Shown here: one piece after another, positions 40,601-55,600 of the stretch
Position numbering within the stretch: position 1 is the stretch's first letter
Layout: every line of letters begins with the position of its first letter
Translations under genes and position numbers: made by a program
The notes under the pieces: generated by a model
Database searches by the model: none
Told to the model about the DNA's origin: nothing
Seen by the model: only the letters and a program-made list of their open reading frames with translations
Source: Balanoglossus misakiensis
Lineage: Eukaryota > Hemichordata
Length of the DNA: 64,000 nucleotides
Assembly (NCBI GenBank): GCA_040954595.2
Contig: CM082585.2
Span: 11,966,001 to 12,030,000, forward strand
Direction: 5' to 3'

Positions 40601-43600
40601 CTAGAATACAGTCTTATAAAAAATAGATGAGTTTTTCAGTGTGGTATTTGCGTCAAATTTTAGAATAACTTGTGTCGTGTTGGTTATGTTTTGATATGAA
40701 AGAAAGATTATGAAATTTCCCCTTTTTGCCCCATGTGAAACTTAGTACAACTGAGTAAGTATGAAATAACGTGAATGCAATTGTTTGTCTCTAGTTTATG
40801 CCATGGAAGATTGATTGTTAATTTCAGCTTTCATTATAGAAAAAAAAAATATTTCATTAAAAATGTTTTGTGACTTAGAGTGGAATTTTTTCCTGAAAAT
40901 ATTACTGACGTAAATGCATTAAAATGGCTGACAACAGAAATTTTTGTTTGATTACAAATAAAAAAATCAGTGAATGCATTTTGCAGATTTTGGCCCAAAG
41001 GCCCAAATACACTGGTATAGAAAGAAGCATTTATAATAAGTTCTTGTATGTGGTTATCTGATAATTACATTATTATGTTGAATTAATTTAACTGGCAGGT
41101 CTTTTAACAGAGAACATTGCAGCTCTGGTGTAAATGTCTTAATCTAATTTGGTGTGGAATTTGAGTCTTGCCGCAACCAAAATTAGAACGTTTCCCATTT
41201 TAACGCAGTGTTTATACTCAATTGTGTACAGTAGGTCTACACTAGTACATGTACATATAGTATAACTTGAGTGTGCAAGTTTACTGTCTGTCAACAAATA
41301 ACTGAAGATTTGCAATTTCATGTACCATTCCTGAAAATAATATAATCAGAAAATTTACAATAAAGACACATGTACGAATACAGCAGACCCCTATAAAGCA
41401 AAATTACCCGAAAAATTAATGCAATTGAAAGTCTCAGCCCAAACTGTATGTTTGGACATAAACAAGTTCTTGCTCCATGTTGTTTATATAATCCTACTTT
41501 TCCGTTCTCTATACTGCTGGGAAATGCCAACTGGAATATCTCGGCCATCTCCATGGAGCCAGTGATACCGAACATATTACTTGCAATGCATGTTTGTATC
41601 TATTGCTTGAACCAATGACCAGTCATTGAGAGTATTCCTGGTATGTCTGTTTGTAGGCCTCGCTTGTACTGTATTAAAAAAAGAATCTTAATATAGCCAC
41701 TTCTGACATTATTTTTGTCATGTATAGCGGTCAGTTATACAGACACTGAAAATAAATCCTGATTCATTTCATTAAAGGCCATGTTTACTCTGATATTATG
41801 TGTATCATATCTTGATTTGTTTCTGTGATTTTTGGCCTAAAACTTGGGACCAAGGACAAATAACCAAACAACCATTTGAATTGACTGTTGATTGACCACC
41901 ATGGAAACAGGTTAAACATTGAAAATGTAGAGTTTTCAATGTGTTTTTGCAAATTTTAGTATTTTAATGTCTGGGTGGTGTCGTTGAGGGCGCACTTCAG
42001 TGTGTTGTGAATTTGCCTTTCTGTTTCTGACCCCAAAATTCTGCAAAAAGGCAACCATAAAAAACACACTGAGCTGGTTGTTGCTTTGCAGACACCCAGG
42101 ATCGATATCGCTTTATAAATGTTATGTTATTGTAGTCAGTCACTGAGTCAGTTGAAGCAATGTGAATTCTTGACAGAGTATTGTCAAGGTTTGAGGATGG
42201 CCAACAAATAAAGGAATAGTTTACGTAAATTGTTTTAGAGACAATGTTTCCGGTTATTGTGAATTTCTTTTCCTTCAGTTGGCCTCTGTCTGTTCGAAAA
42301 GGAGGACAAAATAATTGCTCCACTTAATACTGATTGAATTGATTCAACCAATATAGGGACCTGAAGATTAGATCAAGTTATTTCAATTACTAGATGCATG
42401 TCCTTTTGCTGTTATCTGACCATTTATCGCTCTTGCAACGTTCTTAATGTGGAACATTAAGTGTTGCTGAACCACGCGAGTGCGCGTGGAAGTTGAGCAG
42501 CGCCCTCTACCACATTTCTATGTATGCTGTTGTTTATACGTTGGCCCCACTAGTTTCTTTTCTGCATTCTGTCATAACATGCAAAGTAACTCTGCATTTT
42601 TATTGGCCTTGGTTGGTCCTTACAAGTTACATAAAGCTGCGGAAAAATGTGTGGCAAACAGAAATCAAGAAATGTAGTCTTTGTTATTGATTCATTTGCT
42701 TATCTGGGATAAGCAATGACCATAGCATAACCAATCAAATTGGTAACCCCAGTAACATAATGTGTATTGTCAAGCTTCCCTGTTCCAATGAAGTATTCTG
42801 TTAGAATCAATAAAGGTCATTCCATTGTGTTGAGGTGAGAGGGAGGGTGAGTGTTTGATGCAAACTTGAAGATTGATAACTTTTCTTGTTTGACCTGGTA
42901 ACATTTAAATGTCTGTGGGAGTTGTGTGCTAAAGAGGTGTTATAAGACAAAACTGCTTCATAGGATTAGTGAACAGACTGGAACCGACTTCATGAATACT
43001 TTGAATACATTGCATACTAAACTTAACGAAAGAAGTTTTTCACCACTCAATAAGAGATCTTTGCACAAAAGACACCCACTTTTGTTCACTACCGTTTCAA
43101 TTCTTTGGACTTCTTGACTCGGATAATTAGCATTTATTCAAGTGTTGCTCTGGTGGCCAAGGCATGAATACTGTGTCACTTTGCATCTAACTGTCCTGAA
43201 GTTGTACACAGGTTCTGCCTGGTGTCTGGTCAGACTTGGGTTTGTAGCAGTTATTGTGATTGGCCAGCAAAAGCTTACATACCCAAATCTACAGATTTTC
43301 AGCCTATCAACCTCATGTTCTCATGTTTTCAAAATCTTGTGTTAACACAAGACTTTGAATGCCTTGTTGTCAATATTCAGATCCAGTGTTTGGATTCTTT
43401 CCGAAAGAATCCAAATGGAGAAGAATGTGTATTTGGTGAATCTACTTGTGCTAAACCTGAAATGGTTACAAATTTTTTACTTTTTTCTCTCTCCAGATAT
43501 TCAAGAGTTTTACGAGGTGACTCTTCTTGACGGCAACAAGAGCATAGCACAGAAGACATTTGAAACACTGGAGATTGCCTCAAAGTGGGAAATACAACAG

Positions 43601-46600
43601 CAGCAGATGACACATGCCATACCAGATGTACCTGTAAGTAGTTTACCTAATTTATATATTCTCATAGTTGCAGTGGTGGTGAGATTATCACTGCTGCAGA
43701 CATAGCTTCTTACAGACTAAGTTGCACTGTTTCTGTTCCGTATCACATTAAAAAAATTAAGATCAGGAGGAAAGAAGTTGTCATTGAGTTTTCTAGATCA
43801 CAGCTAATGCAATTATAAAATTCTAATTTTAATTTCCTATTGGCAAATCAAGTTGTGAAAAACACAGTTACTTCTAAGGTTGGGTATGATTTGAATGCAA
43901 CATTGGAAAGAATATTATTTGTCTCTGTCATATCAAATTGGACGTGGTGATATGCAATAGAAAGTGATGCTCATAGCAGGTAAGTGCTCTCTCTACTTTT
44001 ACATGAATACCACAACAAGAATTGTCATCTTCTGAGGCCATCAGAACGAGGTAAGGTGGATCTCAAGTTCTTCAGCTCGAACTTGTGTTCAGGTTTTTGG
44101 TATTTTTGCTCTGTTTTTTGACTGTTGGGTTTTGTTTCAGTCTTTGGTACATGGTGAACCATCCACCCAGAATTTGGACAGTCATAACAACCTGCCTTGT
44201 GTTATCATTCAAGGCAAAACATACAATAACTGTAATTACTGTTTTGGCAAGATGCATAAAACAAGGTACTCACTTCATACGAAGAACAAGAATGTCCAGT
44301 CTGGGAAGATGGTAACTTCCATGGACGAGAATGAAATTCCCAAACAAAAACTTCTGGGCAAACTCTCAGACAGCATGCTAGTCAATGTGTGGCGCCCTCT
44401 ATACCAGTTTTAAGAAACGAAAGGAAATAAGTACATGTATTATGAATCAAACAGTACATATTGTTTATTAACTCTGCTTTAAGTTGTGTGGGTGATTGAT
44501 TGCTGTCAGGAGTACAAAGCTGATATTTCTGGCCTGTGATAAAAGGGATAATAATGTGAATAAATAGCATTGTTCTCTGGCATATGGGGTTGCTGACCTG
44601 TCAGTTCAGATTCATGAAACTTACAAGCTGTGCATGTATTCAGACACTCTTTCCATATGCTTTGCAAGGATGAAACTATGCCAAGCATCTTAAACATGCA
44701 AGCGATATGTTGAAGGATTCCTTAAATATTTGCATTTAGGGTAATGACTTGTCTGGGGTTGTTTTCTGAACTTGACATTTTTATGATAATTCATAATGAT
44801 TTTCAACATTGGTTAACCGACCGTTAAAATTGTGTCATCAACAGAACAATCAGAGTGTGATTCTGTGTGATTGCTGTCTCCGATAATTTAGTGATGAACC
44901 ATTACTCGGTGGCCTTCGTAATATTGATTTTGTCCGGTTCTCAATAAATTTTAATGTTGCATTGTCATTCTTTTAGTAGTTTGAGTGTTTTACTCAACTG
45001 CAATCTGTCCCTTTTAAGGAGACAGGCTGCTTGCATGAAAAGGAATACGACAATGTCTGTTGTTTTGTTTTCACAAATACCAAACACTTTTTAAAATTTG
45101 AAACCAAAGTACATGTATTGGACGATCAGATGCAAGGTTTGGAATAGAGAAATTTACATGAATTTTGACTGAGGTATCTCGAAATGAGTTTTATAGGAAA
45201 TGATTTAACCTTCAGCCACCGAACACTTTGACAAGCATGTATTTGTCAGACTCCATTGAAGGAGGTTGAAGAAAAAAATATTAGATTTAGACTAGTAATG
45301 ATTATTTTATGAACCAGTACCAACATGTTTGTTGTTTTGTCAATGTAGAAAAAAATATTGTACCATATTGAACCATATTGTATGTTATCGTTGTGAACAT
45401 TGAAATTGAAAAACCAATTATATTGATGTTTAATTTTATAAAATACCGTATGGCCAGAGATTTGCTCCAAAATGTATTCTGATATTATAATCCATAAATA
45501 TACTTTTCCCGAAAAAATCATTATTTCAACCCTACAAACAATATATGTGAGGCTGATTAAATTAAATGCAGATCACAGTGTGTGTTATTCAGTTCATGTG
45601 GTTAAACCACCGAATATATGTAGTGTTATGCAGATGCAACCTAAAAAAAACATGCTGTCCGTGACACAGATATTAAAATTCATTGGACGTGAGCTCACAA
45701 AAGAAAAACGTTCAATTTGCCAGTAGCCAAGAAAATCACATGACATTTCAATTGATATCAAGTCAAGTTAATGTGAGTGTCCCATTTTCTAAATTTCATC
45801 TTTAATATGACCAGGTCAACAGTTCTCTATGTGTCTGATCACAGTTTTAATTATTTTGTTTTTCATGGCCTGAAAACGGAATTCAATTAACATTTTAATT
45901 TGGGTCAGTCGGTATTCCTGGTTTCTGCCTACGTGTAAATCATTGATAAATGCCACAGTACTGGTAACATAAGGGGCTTGGTTATAATATAGATGTGGTT
46001 AGGGTGTTTTGTGAGCGTTTTATATTGTCGGTGTCACCTGACAATATTTTCTTATTCTCTGTAATCAGTCGGCATTTATAGATGAGCTGTCTTTAGGGAC
46101 ACCAGAAGGAAGCCATAGTTGCTTTAATATTGCAGGGGTTTTTGATAATCCCGGTTTTAATTTGCCTGGGAAACGCCACGATATTTGCATATCGCGAAGC
46201 GCTGGATTATACAGAAGTGTTTTTAACAAGGACTGGAATCTGAGCCACATTTAGAGTGAGATTGTCTCTGATGATATCAACCTGTTGTGTATTTCTGCTT
46301 AATTTCCTGTGGGTTCAGCCACGTTCAAGTGGTTGTCACCAGATATATCATTAACGCAGAATTGAATGATTGGGGGTCACTGTTAAATGTGACCCTGGCG
46401 CGCCCCAATTTTCTCAATTTAAGCTTGAATTACACAACGCAGCAGAGCGGGCACACTGAACCACATGGTCGATCTCCTCGTTGATGACAAACTACGCGAC
46501 CAGTTGGTGTGCATTCTGTTATGTCATGTTGGACTTCGTGATGGATGTATTATGATTCTGTTTCAAAGATCTCTTCGATGACGGATCGGAAATTCTGTTG

Positions 46601-49600
46601 CAGACACGTACAGATCGGCGCGAATATTACGAGAAGATATACGCTGTTTGCACGTGTAGTTGTCAGTTAATCGTGTGTGTACAACAGACAACTCTCGGAC
46701 CTGTTCCCCACTCAGCCAAACATTAGTCGACATTAGCTACAAGGGCACGTGTCTATTTTTGTCTCGTGTCAATAAACTGGCGCGAGAGTCGCTGGCAGGA
46801 GTCTACACACACACGGAGAAATTATTGATTTCACCGGCTTTTTGGATCATGCTCTGCATTGTGACCATGGCTGTGCTTCAGTGTGCGACATTGGTGAACC
46901 TGGACAACTTGCAAAAAGGATGTTTCCTGCCTGGCTTGCCACAGTAATCGTCTTCTGTGACGCTCGTCTGTGTATTTGGCAACATATGGACTGCATTATC
47001 TTTTGATAGTATACGGCCACATGTCTACCAGCATGATTCACCTGACCTGTGAATGATATGCTGTCTCTCGGATGATATTTTTATACATTTTTGGAAAATT
47101 TTCGTAACTTTGCTGACAATTATCGCAGATGTGGAAGCCAAGTGTAACAGCAAGCTGTGACAATTTGTCAACAGCTTCATCCAACCCTCGGCTCTGTATT
47201 CGACGATCATTCTACCGCACGGCCAGAGAGAGATACAACTTTTACGGAAGTACTGAGCTAAGCAACCCCACCTTTGCAACATACAAATTAAAATTCAACA
47301 ACAACGATGATGTTGAAACGTACAGCGAAACTGCAGAGGTATACTTTGTTTATTTTTTTCCTTCCCTAATCCAGTTTCTTATCATTATATGCATTTCATT
47401 ATCTGTTCCCAATACGATATATATCTCTTGATGATAATTTTGTTGAAAGAAGTTATCCCCGACATTATATTTCATCAAGCCATCTCATAAATCATCGACA
47501 GAAACATGAATACCTACCCCCAGGGCAAAATGTCCTTTTTTATGTCACCACACCAGGGACGCACGTGATAGATCAAATCAGTGTACCATAATGCTGCATA
47601 AGTGAGAATTAACCTTTTTGCAGTACGTAGGTCCAACTTGACTGATAAAATCAGTGGGGTTAGTCTAAAGCGTAATATAAAATGGTAAAACAGCTGGAAA
47701 TGACTCCATCGGTGGAGTTAATCATAAAACGTTACTACTTCATTTTTTGGGCACAAAGCACTCAGACCTTTCTCACTTGTTTTATTTATTGCTTTGTGAG
47801 TTACATAAGATGACATCTGTCTCATGAAAACAAGGCCCTGGTCTGCCAATTGTGTTACTTGTAACAAGCCTAGTAACCAGAATATTCTACAAATAAGAAA
47901 ATGACTATTTCTGGAAACTCACTGCACATCAACTGGCAGAAAGGCACCAGGTGTTCATGAAATATAAATCAGATTTTCATCTCCACCATTCAGTGGAACC
48001 ATATGGAGTATTTGCAAAAGAGTTCATCAAAGGAGATATGACATTCACATGTAGGATTTCTGATAACCTGATGGCATTGCTATGAGTGGTAGTGAAAAAT
48101 TTAGTGTTAAAATACATGATTCCTACATCATCTGAATGACCTGAATCTGTGCAGATACTTCTTGCCTTATCTGCTTGTTGTTGTTGACAGCGTTGTGAAG
48201 GCAACAGAACAGTTTGTTTTTCATCCATTATTGTGAAGATAATACATTATCATTAGTTTTGCCAAGAGGCATATGATAATTTCATCAAATCATATTTATT
48301 TCAGTGGCATCTTATTTCAACCAAAGAGACATCCAAGAAGGCTTTGCATTCTGTCATGCTTGGGCTAAAATAGTATCGTACCGAGAATGCATTTATGCTT
48401 CAGCATGTTGCATGTTGAGTTTATTGAGCTATTGAGTTGAAATTCCCTAGATTAAATATTCCAAATAATTTGGCTTGCAAGGGTGCGTTCTCTTAACAAA
48501 AAAGTGATCTGGAACAGCGTTGGCCTGACCCCTTTTAAGCCGAAGTAGGTTGTAAAAGAAGCATGCTTTCAAATATTTTATGTCATGATCAGTGATAGTT
48601 GTATTTGCCGAGTGATTGGAAATATGTCGAAACTTAAGTCTAATTATGATATAGTAGGGTGGGAGGCAGACCTGTAAATGAGCATGAAAAGTCTTATTTT
48701 CTTGTCAAATGATTTTGTTGTGATGGAATTTGGTACATGGAAATCAGACATTTCTGGTACAATATGGGGTTCAAGTAAATCATGTGGCGTGTTCTCATGA
48801 CAACTGTATTGTTGTGTATTGTTCAAGGACAGATGTCAACTGTTCAAGATGTACTGAAACCCTAGCATGTATCCTCATAGTGTGATTTAAATGCTGTCAA
48901 ATACAGGCACAGATTCTAACCTTCATGGTACTCTTCATTTGCTCTTGCAAAAGCATGCCAGAGGAATAGACAGTTTACAGTAAAAATTCTTTGCACAGCA
49001 AGATTGCATTTAGATTGCTTCCTCTATAGATACTGCTCTCTGTAGATACTTCCCCGGTAGAGATATAATAAAGTTGTGTATTAACTTCAGAGTATTTCAA
49101 ATTAAAGGTGTTTCTGCATTTATTAAATTCCTGTTCAGTGAGTCATGTTATTTATAGTTGGATAAACTGAATTCCAGGTAAATTTGTAAGAGACAATGTT
49201 AAATTTCTCTGTCGAGAATATGTGTGCAGTAGGGGTGGAGGTATGTTTATGTAAAAGTGTTACGTAAAAAATCTGTTGTGTATTATTCAAGAAAGATTTT
49301 TGTTGCCACTTCAAAAAATGGTAGGTTAGTCTCAGAGTCCTGTTGATGGGAATTCAGTGAAAAATCAATCAATCAAAATTGCTTTCTGACCAAACTGTGG
49401 ACAACACTTAAAGTATATCTCTGAGGAGCGTTATTGAAAATCTTCGAACGCAGACTCCTACAAGTAGGAAGACTATGATATACGCCACAGGGCTGTTTAC
49501 AGCTGTTTAGACACAGATACTCATGGAATGATAATTATTTCTCGGGCAGAGGAGAGAAAAAACAAGCCATCTGAAGGCATTGCAGTGATTGCTGACATTT

Positions 49601-52600
49601 CTGGAACATGAACTGTTCATTTTGCCCAGCTGTACTTATCGGTGTATATTTGTATAAATTATATTTGAATGTACCATGTATGTCTTGTTTATTCAATTTG
49701 TACATGTATGCATGTACAAGTAATATAGCAATGAAAAATTATTATTATGTTCTGTGTGTATTGTCCTTGCAATAAAGAGTGAAGTTGTTCCTACATCAGG
49801 CTGTCTTCAAGCCTGATAGCTTGACTTTTAAAAATCTCACTTTCAAAGCTGACAAGTTATCATCTTTATTGTATTTTTCTGTTTATCAAATGTTCATCAT
49901 CTGGTCTCTGCCTCAGTTGACAGATGTCAACTAATTTGTATCATAAGAAGAGCATCTAATGGCCTCTTCAGGTCAAAGTTCACAGTGTAGTGGCTGGGTT
50001 GTGGATCGCAGTGAAAATAATTGCATAAATATTTAAACAGAAGAAACTAGAGTGGGTTGAGATTTGTGCAACCAGATCCAAGTGTTTTCACTGAGACTGA
50101 TTAATGTACAAGTATGGTGTACCACCGAGGTAATCTTAGATTGCACTGAAAATCTATCTGTCCCTGCGGATAGCTGCATGGTACAATGTCCTCATGTGCA
50201 CTGCGTGGTAAATTCTTAGTCTGAGCATCTATGTTCGATTATTTGTGCAGTTTTAATAAAGTGCATAGGTAGAATGATTAATAATTCTGGGTTATGATCT
50301 GTCTCTAGTGATCTGATTTGATTTCCATATGGTTTGTTTTGTCAACATGTGACATGTTTGATAAATTATGGATGAATCATTGGACAATATGGATATCATG
50401 TCTTTGTTATGCAAGGTTATTGACTATGCAGAGCCTCCATGTTAAAACCTATGAAGGATATTTTGAAGGATGTTTTCAGATCATTTGAAAGTGTCTATGA
50501 AAACGAGCGCCCTCTATGTGATACAAGAACTCTTCTAGCAGTTCCCCAAGTCCTTGCTTCAATAGATCAAATTTAAGTGTGAGTTGAGCACTGAAAAAAA
50601 AAATGCTCAATTTGGCATGACTATATCAGTTTTCAGAACTCTTAAGTTATCACTGGGGACAGTCTGTTTGTGAATTCTGTCTGACAGGATGTGTGTGATA
50701 CTTGTAACTCTTGAAGTACGATACTTGCATTATACTTCTCTGTGCTGTGTGTGGCACATGCAATTCAAGCTTATCTTACATTCTCAAATGTGGAAAGGAT
50801 CTCTCAGTATCAACTCCAAGCTTGCGTTCTGTCATATTGATTTACATCATAGGGTTTGAATCTACATACTTGGGTGATGGTGTTGATGTTTTGGAGTGCT
50901 ACGTGTTTTTGGCGTTGTAAAACAAGTACCCAGAGCAAGTGAGGTCTTGTCAATCTGAAGTGTCAATTTACGATTACTTTTGAAAGACAGAAATGTGAAT
51001 TTTGGTTGGTTAATACTCCCCAAATCAATCACAATATACAGCGTTACTATCTACTTAAAGTTATTACCAACATGTACAAAATACCAGAGAGAAACTGAAC
51101 TCTGACATAAACAAAGAATATAGAAAATGCAGCACAAGAGGGCGCATTTACGTTGGTTGCGACAGCTGCCCCAAATTGATACGGTTCGCAATGTCTCTAG
51201 AGAATTTTTAAAACATGCCCTCTCTGTGACCTTTTTGCAAAGTACAAGGATATGAATGTGTAATCCAATCTGTTCTCAGACACCATTACTCGTTTACATG
51301 AAGTGATTTTAGCTCCGAGGCAGACAGATTATTTTTGGGAGGTAATTCTATAACAGAACCTGATGTATTTGCTATTTCTATTTTGGAATAATTGTAAATA
51401 AATTATTACCAAGATTGGATTGCAGTCTGAGTGTCAATTTGATTGAAGAGTAGTTCCTGTAGTGTCCTTTAAAAGAAATAGGATTGCTCAAACTTAGAAC
51501 TGTTTTAAAGACAGAAATTTGTCAATAAAAGAGTTTCCACTTTCTGTTCATTTGAAAATCCTTCCTTTTCCAGGTTGTGTGCAATTGTGATAATACAAAC
51601 AGACACGGTGTATTGTCAGCAATTAAAGCCATCATAAAACCAATTGTGTCATCATATTGTGTTTTTGTCCCTAGTGACCATTTAATCAGCTGACATGAAT
51701 TAATAAATACAAAAAGGCCAAGTCACTGCATCTGAAAAGGGAAAAACATGTAGAGCGTGGAGCGTACATTGAATTATATTTCTAACGCTTCATTGATTTC
51801 ATTTTAAAGCAAAGAAACGGCATGGGTCATTAATATTTATAAACTTTGGAGAGCATAGCATTAGAGCGACCGCGTCATGACTAAGTTGTGTAGTCTGCAA
51901 GGTTCTCTTGTCGGCTCTATGCTCTCACCACGTCAATTTACATCGCACATGTGTCTGGGCTGAATACACTCTCCTCCACTGGTTGTTCATTTCCACGAGA
52001 TTGAAGTTGGACGTTGGCAGTATCAGGGACCAGATTGTGTTTGTTTTCTCTGCTGCTCTGCTGCATATTCTCTGCAAACTCTTGTTTAAACCCAGCGGGA
52101 AGCAATCCGAGGCAAACACCTTGTAATGCAATTTACAGGAAAAAATTTCCAGTGATTTTGTGAGTTGCATATGAGACTTCCTTTAAATCCGAAACGACGA
52201 CTGTTCTGTGTTCAAAACCAAAGACTGGCTATTGGCTTTATCAACTTCTATGTGATTGTGTACCGCATTCCTCGGGGAAAAAATTCAGAGAGAAAATGAA
52301 AACAAAGGAGAAGCGAAGTGCCTGTATGTGTTGGGTCAGCCAAAATAAGGTAAAGTCACAAATTCAAGTTTTCAGGTGGAAAATGTTAATTTCTGTTGAT
52401 GATTGTACGTTTGTCTGTGAGAAATCAGTGTCTGGCCTGCACGCTCAAACATCAGTGAATCAGCTTCAGTGGCTGATTGTAGGATTTATTTATTACCACT
52501 CACGATTACAGTCGATGGCTCGGATGAAAATGTACTGAATTTTCCCGTCTCTGAACAAATATGGTCTTGACATGGAGACTGCAGTAATAGGGCAAGAATT

Positions 52601-55600
52601 GCGAATTCAAGTGAATTCAGCTCAGGTTGGATAGTTTATGGCAACCGTTAATGTTATTTAGTACTGCAGTGTACCACTGTTCCTGTCCATCATGTCTCGG
52701 TGGCATTTCACACCACATAAAATCGGACCTTTAATTCGTGCAGAATGACAAAATTGATGTCCCTGGACTAAAGTGTAGTAATCCCTCCAACCTCTGTATT
52801 CCCAATTCACCTAAATGATTTCTGTCTTTTACGTGTGACAAATTTCCTTTCACCTAGTGTTTTTAACAGCATTGCATAAAGAGTGGCAGATTTTTTTTCT
52901 GGAAGACAGAATTAAATCTCAGAATAAAAGTAAAAAAACTAAGTCAGTGATCCATTACCTGAACTACTGAAGGAACATTTTACCGCTAATTATTATTTGA
53001 GCCATTTTGATCCGTTGCCATGGCTTCCGGGAGATGAGGCTTGAAAATGGCCGCCGCTTCACGTTTTATAGTCAGGTTGTTCCTGCAGGGATACAAATAG
53101 CAGTGCTTGGTTGGCTACTTGAAGCAAATTGAGACCGGTGTGATTTTAACAACAATCGATAATGATTCTGTAATTTGAACTCATAGTCTAACCTCAGGAA
53201 ATGCTGTTCTGGATCACCTTTCAAAGAATTGTAATGAAAAGAGAAGGTCTCCGTTTCAATAATTATCTGCGCTGAAGCAGGTAAAAAGCTGTAGTTCAAA
53301 ATATGATAAAAAAATTAAAAACAGACATTATTTTCATCAGAACCTTTGCTATAACAAATTTAAAAACGAAAATAGGTGTGAAGAAAAGCATGGAATGTAA
53401 TTTTGTTTGAGACCCAATATTGTAGATTTTTTCTTACAGCAGCTCAATCTGTTGTGTGCAGTTCTAAGAAATTGTCGAAGTGAAACTTACGGTCTCCATC
53501 GTTTAGTGTGTAATATGTTTAACTGTTTTTATGGGTGTACTGGCTAGATCAACCTGTATGAATAAAATAGTCTGTATTGTGTTACATGTAAGAGGGGTAG
53601 AGTCAATATTGTAACTAGGGTTGGTGATTTACATATAGCATGGAAAAGGGTAGCCTAGTATCTATGTGTATTTCGTCCGCTAGTTTTGGAAGGAAAGCGG
53701 ACAAAATACGCATAGATAATGGGCTAGGAAAAGGGAAAACCAGTGGAAATATGTAAAATCTTTGACGGATTTCCCTCGGCTTCGAACCATCCCCTGAATT
53801 ACCGATATCTTTCAGTAATGTCATTTTGTGAACTCAGTTTATACAAACAAAGAACTGATTTATCTGTAATGGTTTTCAGTCCAGTTTGCACCTGCACTCA
53901 ACTGATTTTGTGTTTGTATGGGAGAAAAAGCAGAGTTTTGCCCACAAGTGTGATTTTTACAGTAATTGGGTGGGTAATGTCAGGTCTACTTTCAGACTTG
54001 TCATCAGATTTCCAGTTTTTGCTGTCAGCTCTTCACCCCTTGAGAGATGTGATCATGTAAATTTTTCACTTTTGCCATCTCTTATTTTCCTTATAATATA
54101 ATGTTATAATAGTTATTTGTTTCTCACTGATGAGGCTTGATGATTTATGGGAAGGATCCCTGTAATGGCTGGTGGCATTGTTTTGATAATGCAGGTTTCA
54201 AATTTGTCGATCTCATATACATACACAGGGAGCATCATCTATTTTTCAGTGGCTGTCTAATCCAGTTGATGAATGGTTTCGATGTCAGCATCACCATAGC
54301 AACTGCCACTTGCAGCCAATGAGAGTGTATGTACTGAGTGTTATCAATTCTGAGTCAGACTTTGTTAATGACTGTTGAATGTTTATGAAGCACGATTTTT
54401 GCATCTTGAAGAATCAAGGAATACTTCTGTAGTGGATACTGTGCATACATTTATGTACATGTATTCTGGACACATAATTGCATGGCGCATACCACAAATG
54501 TAATATCTTTCACATTGATATCTAGGTTAAAAGCAGTGCTCTGATGGGAAAGATTTATCGTGTTTCAAAATGCAGAACAAAATAAAAATTGTCACATCAA
54601 ACAAGACTTTGTCATCATGTACATTTGTAAGTTTCTGAGACACAAGTTGTAATGCAACCCTACAATATTCTCTGTAAGTATTGATGTCCTTTCTGATGCA
54701 AACAGCTGACGTCAATCATCAGTCGTAATAATTTGCATAAATTTATCAAATGATGTGATCGTTAATGGGTTCGACGTTGCCACCATCCACCAAGAGCCAA
54801 TCACTGATCATCAATGTCAAGCCATTATCCTATTCAATAGAAATCTTCCAAATAAACATAGTGTATTGATTTATTCTCGCTTTGGCTTCATTTGGGGAAA
54901 AAATGATGTCAAGTCTTGCCGATTATTTTGCTGTGTTCGTTATCCTTTGCGTGTTTGCGTAATAATTACTAAGGACACCTGGAGAAATATTTTGCCGCAG
55001 ATATTATCACCACCACCATGTTGCCTGTGTACATCACTCCAGCTTGTGTGCGAACAAAACGCAAGGTACTTTCAGATTTAATTTGACTTGATTTTCAGGG
55101 CGTTATTTTATGAAATTAACTCTGTTCCGAGTGAGGAGGTTGTGGTGAAATTAGTGCACTGTTGAATAGGCAAGTAGTAGCTGAAATTTGATAGTATTCT
55201 CATCAAGCAAGTAGTGTTTGCTGACGTCAACCAGTGCTGGCTTTCAATTTGTCATTATCGGTGGTTGTGTCTAAGTACGGACATGTTTTTTTATAAGAGT
55301 GGTGTTAACGTACCCATTTGAATTAAATGCTGTGCTTCATTTGAGCTGATGTCTTATAGAGGACATCAAAACAAATATAAATTATACTTGTGTAATTGAC
55401 ACAAACATCAAGAGAAGAAGTGAACACCATAGAGGCTTCATTCTTATGTTCACTATACTTTCACATTTCGGAAAATATACTTGACGTTTGCTCTAATATA
55501 TATCTTGAATTTCCATATCAAAGCAACCTGATTTGAATTATGGATATGACTAAATCTTGTCTTTGTACATCAATTCAGCTGAAAATGTAATACAGCACAC

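Larger units (their letters stand above)
25927..43496 (+). other. DLG intron 2, 17.6 kb
   Basis: No convincing exon on either strand. It holds two members of a small inverted-repeat element family (near 30350 and 32576), simple repeats near 34.1-34.3 and 35.3-35.6 kb, a foldback at 37255-37295, and scattered ACATGTACATGTA-type short palindromes. Long first introns of this gene often hold enhancers, but none can be named from sequence. Confidence 0.7.

Noticed and set aside
46660-46947. 95-codon plus-strand frame with a hydrophobic segment
   Set aside because: It ends before the candidate exon at 47129 without a phase-matched donor. It more likely lies in a 5' UTR or intron.
53045-53078. ATG in AAAATGGCCGCC followed by a GT in AGTCAG|gttgtt, considered as another DLG first exon
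   Set aside because: The segment would end in phase 2, incompatible with the YRYQD exon. It may be a YY1-like site instead.
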